From NCBI RefSeq assembly GCF_009720365.1, contig NZ_ML769313.1, forward strand, positions 186,001-250,000: a stretch of 64,000 nucleotides of DNA. The letters are read 5' to 3'. A program made the position numbers and the translations under genes. Positions 40,441-49,556 of this stretch are shown piece by piece (positions within the stretch are counted from its first letter, which is position 1; the number at the start of each line of letters is the position of its first letter). Below the pieces are notes generated by a model. It saw only the letters and a program-made list of their open reading frames with translations, was not told the origin of the DNA and searched no databases. This DNA comes from Catellatospora paridis. GTDB taxonomy: Bacteria > Actinomycetota > Actinomycetes > Mycobacteriales > Micromonosporaceae.

Positions 40441-40622
40441 CGGGCAGGTCTTCGGACTCGCGGGCATGACCGGACAAGCTCCGGTCTCCTACTGGCCGTC
40501 GCTTCCCAGGCCCGGTGGCCCAGTGCATGTTGACGGCGGTCGTTCCCGCTCACCGCTGCGGGGCAGTCCCGGTCTCTCACCGGGTTCCCTCTTACGACAC
40601 CCACCGGACCATGGCCTGCGGG
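40441..40622 (-). promoter_or_regulatory. Cobalamin (B12) riboswitch
   Basis: Read on the minus strand, the element contains the successive conserved boxes of the cobalamin aptamer: AAGAGGGAA, CCGGTGAGAGACCGGGACTG, CCCCGCAGCGGTGA (the B12 box), CACTGG, GGGAAGCGACGG, CCAGTAGG and GCGAGTCCGAAGACCTGCC. Distal GCAGG and CCTGC can close P1. In this RNA class, adenosyl- or methylcobalamin binding usually lowers downstream expression. The first gene after it is an acyl-CoA thioesterase followed by a LysE exporter, rather than the usual cobalamin synthesis, transport, metE or nrd genes. Confidence 0.92.
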
Positions 40623-40640
40623 TGAACCAGCGCCGCGGCG

Positions 40641-40646
40641 AGCATA
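40641..40646 (-). promoter_or_regulatory. Candidate -10 box for the riboswitch transcript
   Basis: TATGCT on the minus strand lies about 20 nt before the first conserved riboswitch bases. The upstream -35 region is poor. The transcript would start near 40634 and carry a leader of about 320 nt. Confidence 0.45.
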
Positions 40647-40826
40647 ACCGCCGGGCGCCGTGCCGGCCCAGCTGAGGGGCCGGTGTCGCCGATCACGGCC
40701 GCCTCACGCCCGAGGGTGGACACCCGACCTTGCCGCCCGTGGTGGCTGCGGACCCTGTACATCGAGTGGCTGGGGCCGCTGATGCCCGGCGGGTGCTGCC
40801 GACGTTCCTGGGAGGAACTCTCTCGC

Positions 40827-41414
40827 CTATGTGTCCAGCGGGTTGGCTTCGACTCGGGACGCCATCCCGCTGTTGACCGCCGCCGCGGCGGCGCTACGAG
40901 GTTTGCGTGCCGCCTGATCGTTGAACAGCTCGAGGAACTCGGCGCCGAATCCGAGCCTCGGGTACGCCGCCAACACCTCGGTCCGCAAGGCGGCCGGAAA
41001 CTCGGTGGCGTGGCGTCCGACGACGTCCCAGCTTGTCGAGACCTGTAGCAGGTGCGACTCGGCATCCTCGTCGGCGGAGACGTCATCTCGCATGTGCCGC
41101 ACGATGATCTCGTCGATCCGTGCCCGCCGCTCCGGGGACCAGCCGGCCGCTGTCCCGAACATCCAGCCGAGATCGCCGCCCGCTTCCTCGAAGGGCATCG
41201 TGTGGCTGTCGAAGGGCGTGGTCAGCCCGAGGTCGTGCAGCATCGCCGACACGAAGTAGAGCTCCTCGTCGAAGCCGATGCCATGCGCTGCCGCATACGA
41301 CGCTCCCCAGAGGTAGGCGCGGATCGAATGGTTGAGCAGAGCCGGCGAGCAATATCGCGTGGCGATGTCAACAGCCGCCTGAGCGGCGGGCGTGGCCGAA
41401 AGCTCGATCGACAT
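40827..41414 (-). CDS. HD-domain hydrolase
   Basis: A 195-residue HD-superfamily protein. Metal ligands are visible as LLNHSIRAYLWG (His29), SAMLHDLGLT (His60-Asp61) and a following DEIIVRHMRDDVSADEDAE segment with further His/Asp residues. Layout and length resemble the cyanamide-hydratase-like/small HD group that act as phosphohydrolases or hydratases. The C-terminal 25 residues are Ala-rich and variable. It is soluble and stands 200 bp upstream of the riboswitch on the same strand, but it probably has its own transcript. Confidence 0.82.
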   Translation of the reverse strand: MSIELSATPAAQAAVDIATRYCSPALLNHSIRAYLWGASYAAAHGIGFDEELYFVSAMLHDLGLTTPFDSHTMPFEEAGGDLGWMFGTAAGWSPERRARIDEIIVRHMRDDVSADEDAESHLLQVSTSWDVVGRHATEFPAALRTEVLAAYPRLGFGAEFLELFNDQAARKPRSAAAAAVNSGMASRVEANPLDT

Positions 41415-41613
41415 GTGATCAAGCGTATCGCCGCTGACCGGGGGTTCCGGCGGCTGTCAGCCCCGGCGTGGCGCTTCCCGGCCGGCAGCACTTGTCGTCG
41501 ACAGGCGGCCTGCTCCGATCGACAGTGATGGGGCCAGGCCCTATCAGGGCACGCCACGACCCGGCGGCGTCAGCCGCCGCCGGCCAGGTGGTCAGGACGA
41601 GCCGCCCGGGTGA

Positions 41614-43077
41614 TCATCCGATCACGACGGTCAGGTCCGCGGTGAAGTCACGGTCCAGGGGGAACATCGGCCGCGTCACGTTGTGGTACGGCAGCCGCGC
41701 GAGATCCTGGTCGACCCCGCCCGGGGTCAGCGCGAGCAGCCAGTCACCCGCCGCGTCGAACAGTTCGGGCTCCAGGTAGCCGATCTTCACCACCACGACG
41801 TCCACCTCGTCGACCGCGACCCCCAGCCGGGCGTACGACTCCAGCAGCCGGTACTGCATCCGCCGCGACGTGACGAACACGCTGAGCCCGCCGACGCGCA
41901 CACTGACGCACCGCCCGCCGTCGGGATCGTCGGCGACCGCCTCCAGCACACCGTCCAGCAGCAGCGGCCCCGGCTCGCGCGCGTCGATGCGCCCACCGGC
42001 CGTCACCCGCACCGGCGAGCCGAGAGGCTGGTCGGCGACCTGTGTGACGGCCTGCGGGTCCACCAGCGAGGCGAACACGGCCCGGCGCGAACCGTCGCGG
42101 ATCTCCGACCGGGCCAGCAGACGCTCCACGGCGAAGGTGACATCGTCGGCGCCGCCGGCCCCGGGGTTGTCACCGGAGTCGCTGATGAAGAACGGCCGCC
42201 GGGCCGGGTCGGCGACCGCGGCCAGGGCGGTGTCGAGGCATTCGTCCATCGTGCCGGTCGGCGCGACGAACGCGAAGTCGTCGCGGGCCGCCCAGAAGCG
42301 CTCCCCGAGTTCGCGGGCCGCGTCGGCGGTCGCCGTCGCGTCGGTGCCGGTGACGACGACCGCGCCCTGGCAGCGGGCCTGGTCGGCCCAGGCGTATCCG
42401 ATCCAGACGGCCGCATCGACGATGCCGTCGCGGGCCTCGATCTCCGGGACGCTCGCGTACAGGCTCAGCGCCGGTTCCTCGCGGGTGCTGGTCATCTCGC
42501 CGGGCAGCAGGATCGGCACGTGGACGAGGGCCTTGTGCGGCCGCTGCCCTCGGCGTAGCGCCTCGACCAGGTTGCGGGCGGCGCGTTCGCGGGTCTCCCA
42601 CACGTCGACGTGCGGGGCGGTCCGGTAGCAGGTGAGCAGGTCACACGCGTCGAACAGCACCCGGGACACGTTGCCGTGCAGGTCCATCGCCGTGGACACG
42701 TACGGCTGCGGCCCCAGCGCGGACCGGATGGAGGTGATCAGGTCGCCCTCGGCGTCGTCGCGTCCGACGACGCTCATCGCACCGTGGAAGTCGACCAGCA
42801 TGCCGTCCAGCGGCCCTGCCGCGGTGAGCCCGTGCACGATCTCGGCCGCCCACGCCTCGTACGCCGCAGGCTCGACCGCTCCACCGGGCAGGGCACGGGC
42901 GTGCACGAGCGGGATCCACTCGACGTCGGCGGCCCACGGCCGGCCGAGCCAGTCGTAGCGTGCCAGCAGGGCGTCGCCCCGGGTGACCTCGAAGTCCGCG
43001 GCCGTGCTCAGGTGGGGTGAGAACGTGCTGGACTCGATGTGGATGCCGCCGATGGCGATACGAAGCGGGCGGGACAT
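41614..43077 (-). CDS. M81 family metallopeptidase (MlrC-like)
   Basis: A 487-residue protein of the M81/MlrC family. It opens with RIAIGGIHIESSTFSPHLST and has the zinc-site regions LVDFHGAMSVVGRDDAEGDL, VSTAMDLHGNVSR and TCYRTAPHVDVWETRERAAR, then SDSGDNPGAGGADD. The family's founding member MlrC opens linearised microcystin, but most homologues in soil actinomycetes act on unknown peptides or amides. AGGAG lies six bases before the ATG. It is divergent from cutC across about 125 bp. Confidence 0.88.
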   Translation of the reverse strand: MSRPLRIAIGGIHIESSTFSPHLSTAADFEVTRGDALLARYDWLGRPWAADVEWIPLVHARALPGGAVEPAAYEAWAAEIVHGLTAAGPLDGMLVDFHGAMSVVGRDDAEGDLITSIRSALGPQPYVSTAMDLHGNVSRVLFDACDLLTCYRTAPHVDVWETRERAARNLVEALRRGQRPHKALVHVPILLPGEMTSTREEPALSLYASVPEIEARDGIVDAAVWIGYAWADQARCQGAVVVTGTDATATADAARELGERFWAARDDFAFVAPTGTMDECLDTALAAVADPARRPFFISDSGDNPGAGGADDVTFAVERLLARSEIRDGSRRAVFASLVDPQAVTQVADQPLGSPVRVTAGGRIDAREPGPLLLDGVLEAVADDPDGGRCVSVRVGGLSVFVTSRRMQYRLLESYARLGVAVDEVDVVVVKIGYLEPELFDAAGDWLLALTPGGVDQDLARLPYHNVTRPMFPLDRDFTADLTVVIG

Positions 43078-43190
43078 GGTCGGCTCCTAGCTCGGCGAAG
43101 GCGTTTCGCGATCGTCCGGACTTAGACCGTATCCTGCTGAAACTGACCGATTGACGGAGGGTGGCCTTCGCTGCCACCACGCGTCGGGGA

Positions 43191-43196
43191 TACATT
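43191..43196 (+). promoter_or_regulatory. -10 box of cutC, probable leaderless transcript
   Basis: TACATT ends seven bases before the GTG of cutC, so transcription would start at or next to the start codon. No Shine-Dalgarno sequence is visible, which agrees with leaderless translation. Confidence 0.5.
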
Positions 43197-43203
43197 CTGC
43201 GCC

Positions 43204-43902
43204 GTGACGACGGTGGAGATCTGCGTGAGCGACGTGCCGACCGCGCTGGTGGCCGAGGCGGCCGGAGCCGACCGGCTGGAACTGTGCGCCGATCTCGGCC
43301 AGGGCGGCACCACTCCCAGCCTGGGCGCCGTCGAGGTCGCCCTCCGCTGCCTGCGCAGCGCGGGGGTACGGGTCATGGTCCGTCCCCGCGGCGGTGACTT
43401 CCGGGTCACCGAGGTCGAGGAACAGGTCATGCTCGCCGACATCGCCGCCATCCGCGCCGTGCCCAACCCGCACGGGATCGCGCTCGGCGTGGTCGTCGGC
43501 GCCGTGACCGGCGACGGCGGCCTCGACCTGGCCGTCCTGCGCCGCCTGATCGAGGCGGCCGGACCGCTGCCGGTGACCGTGCACAAAGCCTTCGACGAGG
43601 TGCACGACCAGCTCAGGGCACTTGAGGAGATCATCGACCTCGGCGCGGACGCGGTCCTCACCTCCGGCGCGGCCCCTACCGCACTGGACGGCGCGGCGCG
43701 TATCGCCGCGCTGCGGGAGCGCGCCGGCGACCGGCTGCGTGTCATCGCCGCGGGCGGCATCCGCTCGCACAACGTCCGGCAGGTGCTCGACCGGACCGGG
43801 GCACGGGAGCTGCACCTGCGCGCACCGGTGCTCCGTGACGGCCGTGAGGCCACCGACGGCGACGAGGTACGCCGGGTCGTGGACGCCACCCGCGCAGGCT
43901 GA
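43204..43902 (+). CDS. cutC: CutC family TIM-barrel protein
   Basis: A 232-residue CutC homologue starting at GTG (TTVEICVSDVPTALVAEAAG). Family markers are ADRLELCADLGQGGTTPSLG, VRVMVRPRGGDFRVTEVE, GIALGVVVGAVTGDGGLD, VTVHKAFDEVHDQ, ADAVLTSGAAPTALDG and AAGGIRSHNVRQVL. CutC was linked to copper homeostasis in E. coli, though its enzymatic role is unclear, and newer work suggests sugar- or nucleotide-related activity in some lineages. It is cytoplasmic, monocistronic and divergent from the M81 gene. Confidence 0.9.
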   Translation: MTTVEICVSDVPTALVAEAAGADRLELCADLGQGGTTPSLGAVEVALRCLRSAGVRVMVRPRGGDFRVTEVEEQVMLADIAAIRAVPNPHGIALGVVVGAVTGDGGLDLAVLRRLIEAAGPLPVTVHKAFDEVHDQLRALEEIIDLGADAVLTSGAAPTALDGAARIAALRERAGDRLRVIAAGGIRSHNVRQVLDRTGARELHLRAPVLRDGREATDGDEVRRVVDATRAG

Positions 43903-44260
43903 CCCGCTCGGGCACGGCGATACACCGTATTCGGGTTGTCGCCCCCGATGGCGTACGCCTAGATCGCTCGGCGGCGGGGGCGGCTCCTGGACGCGCTTCC
44001 TTCTCATCCTTCGAATGGCTTCTTGCGCCTTCGCTCTCCGTCCCCGCCCTCAACTCCGCCCTCACTGTGACCAGTTCGGCCATCTCGACCTTGACGATCT
44101 CGATTTGCTGGGCCGGGTCCAGCTGTCGTCGCGGCCGGCGGGTAGAGGTCCAGGCGCAGCCGGTTCCTGCCGCAATTGCCCTCGGGGTCATACAGGAAGA
44201 ATCAGACATGTTTTGCGAAGTGCATAGGGCAACCTTGACAAACCAAGAACCGAACCAGCT
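43903..44260. other. Gap without supported gene
   Basis: About 360 bp of mixed sequence. A minus-strand frame starting near 44209 encodes a segment with plausible composition (QLDPAQQIEIVKVEMAELVT), but it lacks a good start context and degenerates into Arg-rich shadow sequence, so no gene is called. No repeat or strong hairpin was seen. Confidence 0.5.
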
Positions 44261-44929
44261 TCAAATTCCGGCCAACGTCAGCACGTGATCGAATCCGCGA
44301 AGCTGGGCCGGCGAACTCGTCATCGGTAGTACCAGGGCCGGTATGCCGGCGGCCACGGAACCGCCGTCGCCGCTGGGATGGTCGCCGACCATCAGCGTCC
44401 GATCTGGCTGTGCCTCCAGGGCATCGAGTGCGGTGCGCCAGATCTGTACATCGGGTTTGACGAAGCCGACCTCGTAGGAAAGTATGAATGCATTGATGTA
44501 GCGGTCAAGCCCGTGCCGGGCAAAGCATTTGCGAATATCCCAGCCAATGTTGCTCACCACGCCAAGGCGAATATCGCGGGCGCTCAGGGCGGCGAGAGTG
44601 GATGACGTGTCCGCGTACGGCTCGAGCGCTTCGGCGTGCGTTTCGTGCAGGGCTCGCGCAAACGGCAGGTCCACCCCACTGATCTGCTGCAGGACAGCCA
44701 GAATCGCCCGGTCCCATACCTGCGGGTCCAAGTCGCGGGCAATATGAGCAGGGTGCGTGGCCGTTGTCCGCAACAACTCAGCGAAATCCGCGGCGATGCG
44801 CTGAGCGTCACCGGGGGCCACCTCCCGGCCGATCAATGCCGCGGCGCTGCCGACCCAGCGGTTAGGGTCTCTGGCGAACAGGGTCCAAGCGAAGTCGAAC
44901 AGGACGGTTGTCACGGGTTTCGAAGCCAC
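44261..44929 (-). CDS. HAD-superfamily hydrolase
   Basis: A 222-residue HAD phosphatase-like protein from a GTG. Motif I is VLFDFAWTLF (DxD-like position reads DFAW, with the second Asp replaced by Ala), motif II is LGVVSNIG, motif III Lys is in EVGFVKPDVQIW, and motif IV is LMVGDHPSGDGGSVAAG. The loss of the second motif I Asp is unusual for a phosphatase and could change or abolish activity; dehalogenase-like members also lack it. The lower GC and freer codon use than neighbours hint at later acquisition. Confidence 0.82.
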   Translation of the reverse strand: MASKPVTTVLFDFAWTLFARDPNRWVGSAAALIGREVAPGDAQRIAADFAELLRTTATHPAHIARDLDPQVWDRAILAVLQQISGVDLPFARALHETHAEALEPYADTSSTLAALSARDIRLGVVSNIGWDIRKCFARHGLDRYINAFILSYEVGFVKPDVQIWRTALDALEAQPDRTLMVGDHPSGDGGSVAAGIPALVLPMTSSPAQLRGFDHVLTLAGI

Positions 44930-45705
44930 CAGGTCAACCTAGATCAGCGGACGACTTCCGTGGGGCCATGATGCTCCTGACTGCACTCGACCGGGACGGT
45001 ACGCGGGGCTGCCGCAAGCGCGCGATGCGCAGGGGCAGTCGGTCTTGCGATGGTCGGCGATCGCACCGATGCCCACCACCCGCTCGACCTCTTCATCGCG
45101 TTCCGGTCGGTGGGCATGAGGTCAAGGCAGCGGTACCTCACGACGATCCTCGAACGCCACGACTGGGTCATCTACCGGCCGGCCGACGTGGAGACCCGCA
45201 CGTTCTGGAGCACCGTCTTCGGGGCGCGGCTGATCTCCGAGTCGGGTTCGGCGGCCGGTCAAGCGACATCGACCTCGCCGGCGTACTCACCATTCGGGCA
45301 AGATCTCCGGATCGCTGAGCGACGCGCTCGGGATGACAGGTCGCAGGGCAACGGGGTCGCGGCTGCCGCAAGCCGGCAGTACCCGTCGGGCACACCCGGC
45401 ACACGAGCTTGCCGAAGAGCGGATGGTTCGTCAGGTTTCCCCTCGGCGAAACGCGGGTGCAAACGCTGTCCAGACGTAGGCAGACGTGCCCCACCGTCAG
45501 CCAGATCGCGGCCTGTTCACCGTAGGCACCTATGGACGCGCGGCACCGCTGGTGGCGTCGACGTCGCCGACGTGCACCCCGACGACATGCACGTCTGCGG
45601 GGGCGAGCTTCGACGACCGGGCCTGGGCCGGTCGGTTCGCCGATGTCAGTGGCCTGCACAAGGAGGTGCTGGGCGGCTGAGGACTGCCCGTCATCGCGGC
45701 CGCGC
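44930..45705. other. Gene-poor stretch with degraded coding traces
   Basis: About 775 bp contain no intact gene. Traces look coding: a plus-strand piece near 45110-45240 (ILERHDWVIYRPADVETRTF then WSTVFGARLISES) and another at about 45540-45683, where GVDVADVHPDDMHVCG in one frame is continued by ASFDDRAWAGRFADVSGLHK in the next and then stops. The adjacent-frame match suggests a frameshifted gene end. I do not recognise either family, and both are probably pseudogene debris. Confidence 0.4.
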
Positions 45706-47241
45706 TCATGCGCGGTTCGGTGGGGGCGCTGTGACAGGTTCGAGCAGTGCGGCGGTCGACTGTCGGTGGAAGTGCCTGGCCCAGTCGAGCGGAGTCGCGT
45801 CGAAGCGCCGGTCGCGGAGGTCGGGGTCAGCACCCAGGTCCAGCAGCCGGCGGGTGAGCTCCACGTTCCCGTTCACCGCGCTGTGGTGCAGTGCCGTCTC
45901 CCAAGCGTCTTCGACCGGGGCATCGCCGCGCCCGTAGGCGTTCACGTCGAAGCCGAGCTCAGCGAGCAACGTGACCGTATCGATGGGCGCCTGGTTCGCG
46001 GCCCAGACGATGAGCCCGGGGCGGCTGCGGCGGGCTTGGGCCACGGCGTCGGGATGCGCGGCGCGGACCCGGCCCAAGGTGGACCGGTCGGCGCGGAACG
46101 CCGCGGCGATCAGCTCGCGTACCGGGTCGGGGCCGAGCGGCGCGGCGCCCTGCGCGAGGAGGTAGTCGGCGATCTCGGTGTCGCCGTAGACCTGGGCCAG
46201 CTCGACCGGCGTCCGGCCGTCACCTGGACTCCACGAGGGACCGTCCCCCTCGAACGGCGAGCGGAAGTCGACGCCGTGCTCGACCAGCAGCCGCACCCGG
46301 GCGAGCTGGTGGTGCTCGACCGCCCAGCGCAGCTGGATGCGCACCATCTGCGCGGGCGTGTCCAGGTCCGGGATCCGGATCTTCCATGGGCCGCCGTCGC
46401 CGGTGCCGAGCCCGTATTCGTACAGCAGCTCCAGGTGCGAGTTGTCGGGCTCGAACATCCGGTTGTACAGGGTCTGGGCATCGTTGGGGTCGGCGCCCGC
46501 GTCAAGCAGCAGCCGGCCCAACGTCTGCCAGTGCGGGTGGCGGGGCTGGCGCCGCTGGCCCAGCTCGCCGTGGCCGAACACCCCGGTCAGCAACGTGAAC
46601 GGTGACGGTAGGGCGTCAAAGAGGTAGCCGTCGTTGGGGTCGGCGCCGGCGTCGAGCAGCTGTCGGGCGACTGCGAGCACACGCTCGGCCGGCACGGCCG
46701 GGTCGAATCGCGAGTAGACGAGGTAGTACAGCGGCCGCCACCGGAACGGGCCACCCCGCTCGGCCACCCGCCGCGGCTGCTCGGCGAGCAGCCGGGCGAC
46801 GTCGTCCGGGCGGGCAGCCGCGGCGGCGGCCCAGATGTTTCCCGTGGTCAGGTCGGGATGCTGAACCAGAAGTTGCCGGGCCTGCGCCCAGCGCGCCGGC
46901 CCGTCCTCGCGGCTGTACGTCAGGCAGGCGAGGCGGCAGAACTCCTCCACCGGGTCGTTCACCGGCGCCGCACCGAGCGCAGTGTCCCAGCCGTGATCGG
47001 CCACGGTTTGCAGGTATCGCGTAAGCCGAGGCCAGCTGGAGAACCCGTATTCGCGGGCGACGACGAACTGCGCGGCGCTGAGCTGCAAACCGCCGGCGTC
47101 GTCGGGCACTGCACCCGGATGGTGGCGGGCCAGCCGCGCGACGGCGTCGGGGTCGCCGGCACGAACGGCCCGCTGCAGGGCACGGGCCTGCCGGCGGAAG
47201 CTTTCGAGGTGCGGATGGTCGGGCATGCCCAGGATCGGCAC
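45706..47241 (-). CDS. Ankyrin-repeat protein
   Basis: A 511-residue soluble protein with start GTG at 47241, fixed by AGGAGG five bases upstream. The N-terminus (SFRRQARALQRAVRAGDPDA) precedes ankyrin-type units: ARQLLDAGADPNDGYLF, GRLLLDAGADPNDAQTLYNR, VRLLVEHGVDFRSPF, ADYLLAQGAAPLGPDP, LAELGFDVNAYGRGD and TRRLLDLGADPDLRDRRFDA. Spacing between repeats is irregular, so helices between some repeats are non-ankyrin. Ankyrin arrays bind other proteins. A frameshifted gene sits 289 bp upstream on the same strand. Confidence 0.85.
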   Translation of the reverse strand: MPILGMPDHPHLESFRRQARALQRAVRAGDPDAVARLARHHPGAVPDDAGGLQLSAAQFVVAREYGFSSWPRLTRYLQTVADHGWDTALGAAPVNDPVEEFCRLACLTYSREDGPARWAQARQLLVQHPDLTTGNIWAAAAAARPDDVARLLAEQPRRVAERGGPFRWRPLYYLVYSRFDPAVPAERVLAVARQLLDAGADPNDGYLFDALPSPFTLLTGVFGHGELGQRRQPRHPHWQTLGRLLLDAGADPNDAQTLYNRMFEPDNSHLELLYEYGLGTGDGGPWKIRIPDLDTPAQMVRIQLRWAVEHHQLARVRLLVEHGVDFRSPFEGDGPSWSPGDGRTPVELAQVYGDTEIADYLLAQGAAPLGPDPVRELIAAAFRADRSTLGRVRAAHPDAVAQARRSRPGLIVWAANQAPIDTVTLLAELGFDVNAYGRGDAPVEDAWETALHHSAVNGNVELTRRLLDLGADPDLRDRRFDATPLDWARHFHRQSTAALLEPVTAPPPNRA

Positions 47242-47529
47242 AATGGCCTCCTCTCGTCTGCCTGATGTCCGCTTAGTCAGGTCGAAAGGAGAGCGCTCGT
47301 GACACATGATGCACACGCCAGGTGGGCTGTGCCCATTCCCGCGGACCGGTGGCTTCCTGGCAGCCGCCGCAATTATAGCCAGATCGCGGGTCGCGAGCCC
47401 CGGTTCGTGGCACCAGGTCGGAGTGCAGACCGGCTCTTGGTTCGTCACGCCGGGGCCGTCGCGCCTCCCGCGGCGTCGTCCACGCGCCGTTCGCATGGGC
47501 CGCATGACGGAGTGTCCCGTTCAGGGCGG

Positions 47530-48689
47530 TCAAGCTGGCGGATCGTCCCGATACAGATCCGATTTCACGCCTCGGCCGCCCCAGCGCGTCGCCGTGAGTT
47601 CCGGCCGTGGGCGGGTGGGTTTGGGCACCCAGCCGTAGCGCCTGGTGTCCGGCGCGGACTCGTCCCAGTCGGCGATCGATGCGAATCGCACGGGATGCCG
47701 GTCATGCCAGGCACGCACCGCGCCGCCGAAGACCCGTGCCAGTTCGGCCGGATCGCCGTGCAGTTGCGCGGCGAACAGGAGCGCGGGCCAGGCTTCCTGG
47801 CGCACCTTGTGATGGTGGGAGTGGGTGGCTTCGTTCAACCGAGCCTCGGCCGCCGGAAGTGGCAAGAGGCCCGCCGTCCGATCGGCCGGGGCGAGCGCGG
47901 CCAACCGCGAGGGCGAGACGTCACCGTTTTGGGCTGCCACCAGTCGCGCCCGCTCAGCGGGCGGCAGCAGCGACAGCAGGGGATCGACCGCACCAGTGTC
48001 GGAGTCGCCGTCGTCCGGCCGATATCTGTTGGCGTGCTCGACGGCGTCGGCCAGTGCGGCAAGCTCGGCGACCGTGAGTTGGCGCAGCGCCCGCAGCACT
48101 GCCCGCGGCAGCGGTCGGCTGTAGAGCCAGAATCGGCAATGCCGACGACGCACAAGTTCGAGGAGCGCCCGGGGTTCGCGCAGCGCCGAGACGAAAACCT
48201 CTGGTCTGCGTGGCCCGACAGCTCGATGAGCCGCAGCGCTGCCGCCGGGCTGTCCCGCACGACCAGCCGCTGCAGGTGATAACCCCATCGCCTGTCGCTG
48301 ATGATATTCGCGACGGCCACCGGTGCCACGTCTACCAGGGAACGCAGGCCGGCCTCGGTGACGGCGAGCCGGGGCAGCCAACTGTCCACGATCGACGATG
48401 AGCAGGCCGCCAGCAGAATGATGCCCTCACGTTCGCCGAACGTGGCGACCACCTCGGGCAGCAGGCTGTCGGCCAGTGCCCGCCGCCGAGACCTGCGCAA
48501 CACGCCATAGCATCGGCGCCGGGTCATCTCAGGTGCCGTGCGGATCAGTGTTGTCAGTGCCTCGTCGGAGACCGGCAGATGGATCGCCGCGGCCAGGGCC
48601 CGGTCGCCGACGACGGGATCGTTCAGGGCCGCCTCGACGGCGGTGACATCGCGACGCACCACGGCCGCGAAGAGATCGGAAAACTGCAT
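47530..48689 (-). pseudogene. Frameshifted hypothetical gene (about 386 codons)
   Basis: Two frames continue one another. The 5' part starts MQFSDLFAAVVRRDVTAVEA and runs to AALRLIELSGHA; the 3' part picks up at RRPEVFVSALREPRALLELV and runs to the stop. The switch lies near 48190-48215 and corresponds to one missing base. Both halves have normal actinomycete codon bias, so the break is either recent or a sequencing error. The N-terminus resembles helical ankyrin/HEAT-like repeats, like the downstream ankyrin gene. The family is not recognised. Confidence 0.7.
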
Positions 48690-48821
48690 CGCGACGGAGT
48701 ATGCAGGCGCCCTATGGCGATGGCAACTCTTTAACGAGCACTTGACCTGGCCACTCGCTGATCGTAAGGGTCTGGCCGATTCAGTGCAGCCGGGTCACCT
48801 GATCCTCGCTGGCCACCCGAC

Positions 48822-49442
48822 TCACAGCAGTACTCTGCCTGCCGACTCCTCGACCTCGATCGGGATCTGGGTGCCGTACCGCTTCGGCAGCTCGACCCGG
48901 GCCCGCTCGACCTGCTCGACGCCGACCGTCACCCCGGAGCCGTCATGGCGGGGACCGACCATGTGCACGACTATGCCCTGCTCGCGCCAGTATGCCGTGT
49001 CGCCGCTGATCCTCATGGTCAGCGCCAGCAGGGTGGCCTGGCTGTGGTCGGCGTCGCGCAGGTACAGGCATTGCCCGCCGGAGACCGACTCCGCGTACGC
49101 GTCGAACTCGGCCGAGCGCACCCGGTAGACGATGGCGTGGCCCTTCTCCGACACGACCAACACGCCCGCGAACACGTCCGCGAAGCGGCCCTCCGCCGCG
49201 TGCTGGATCTCGGCCAGGGCCTGATCGAGGGCGCCGATGCTGCCGTACATGGTGGTGCCGGCCGTCTCGATCGGGCTCGGCGCGGCCGCCGGGGAGGCGC
49301 AGCCCGTGGTGGCCTGCCCGTCGACCCCGGATGGGCTGCCATTCCGTGGCCCGGCAGAGCCGGACAGCACGGTGGCCAGTCCCAGCGCCGCGGTGAGCGT
49401 CAGCGCCGCGGCCCCACGACGGGTGGCGCGAGGTGTCCTCAT
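48822..49442 (-). CDS. Secreted hypothetical protein
   Basis: A 206-residue protein starting MRTPRATRRGAAALTLTAAL, a Sec-type signal peptide with basic n-region and Ala-rich core, followed by a Ser/Gly/Pro-rich linker with one Cys. The mature domain is alpha/beta with SIGALDQALAEIQHAAEGRF, VFAGVLVVSEKGHAIVYRVR and GQCLYLRDADHSQATLLALT. It may be a lipoprotein-like or extracytoplasmic protein, but no clear lipobox precedes the signal cleavage. Divergent from the ABM-domain gene across 114 bp. Function unknown. Confidence 0.65.
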   Translation of the reverse strand: MRTPRATRRGAAALTLTAALGLATVLSGSAGPRNGSPSGVDGQATTGCASPAAAPSPIETAGTTMYGSIGALDQALAEIQHAAEGRFADVFAGVLVVSEKGHAIVYRVRSAEFDAYAESVSGGQCLYLRDADHSQATLLALTMRISGDTAYWREQGIVVHMVGPRHDGSGVTVGVEQVERARVELPKRYGTQIPIEVEESAGRVLL

Positions 49443-49556
49443 AGCCCTGAGGACGCGCTGGCCGGGCGGCAGGTTGCGCTCGGACGGGTTACAGCGGTGA
49501 TTTCTTGAATGATCCAATCCACGATCATTCCTGCCCGGGTCGGACAGAATGGCAAC

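Noticed and set aside
40253-40604. Longer N-terminal extension of the thioesterase through the riboswitch
   Set aside because: The extension would be translated from riboswitch RNA and is Arg/Pro-rich; the GTG at 40313 has a ribosome site and matches family length.
43742-44209. 155-aa minus-strand frame downstream of cutC
   Set aside because: Only its first 50 residues look protein-like. The rest is antisense to cutC and Arg/Pro-rich, and there is no good start context.
44944-45937. Plus-strand 295-aa frame from 45050
   Set aside because: Composition changes repeatedly and it runs into antisense of the ankyrin gene. It is treated as debris, not a gene.
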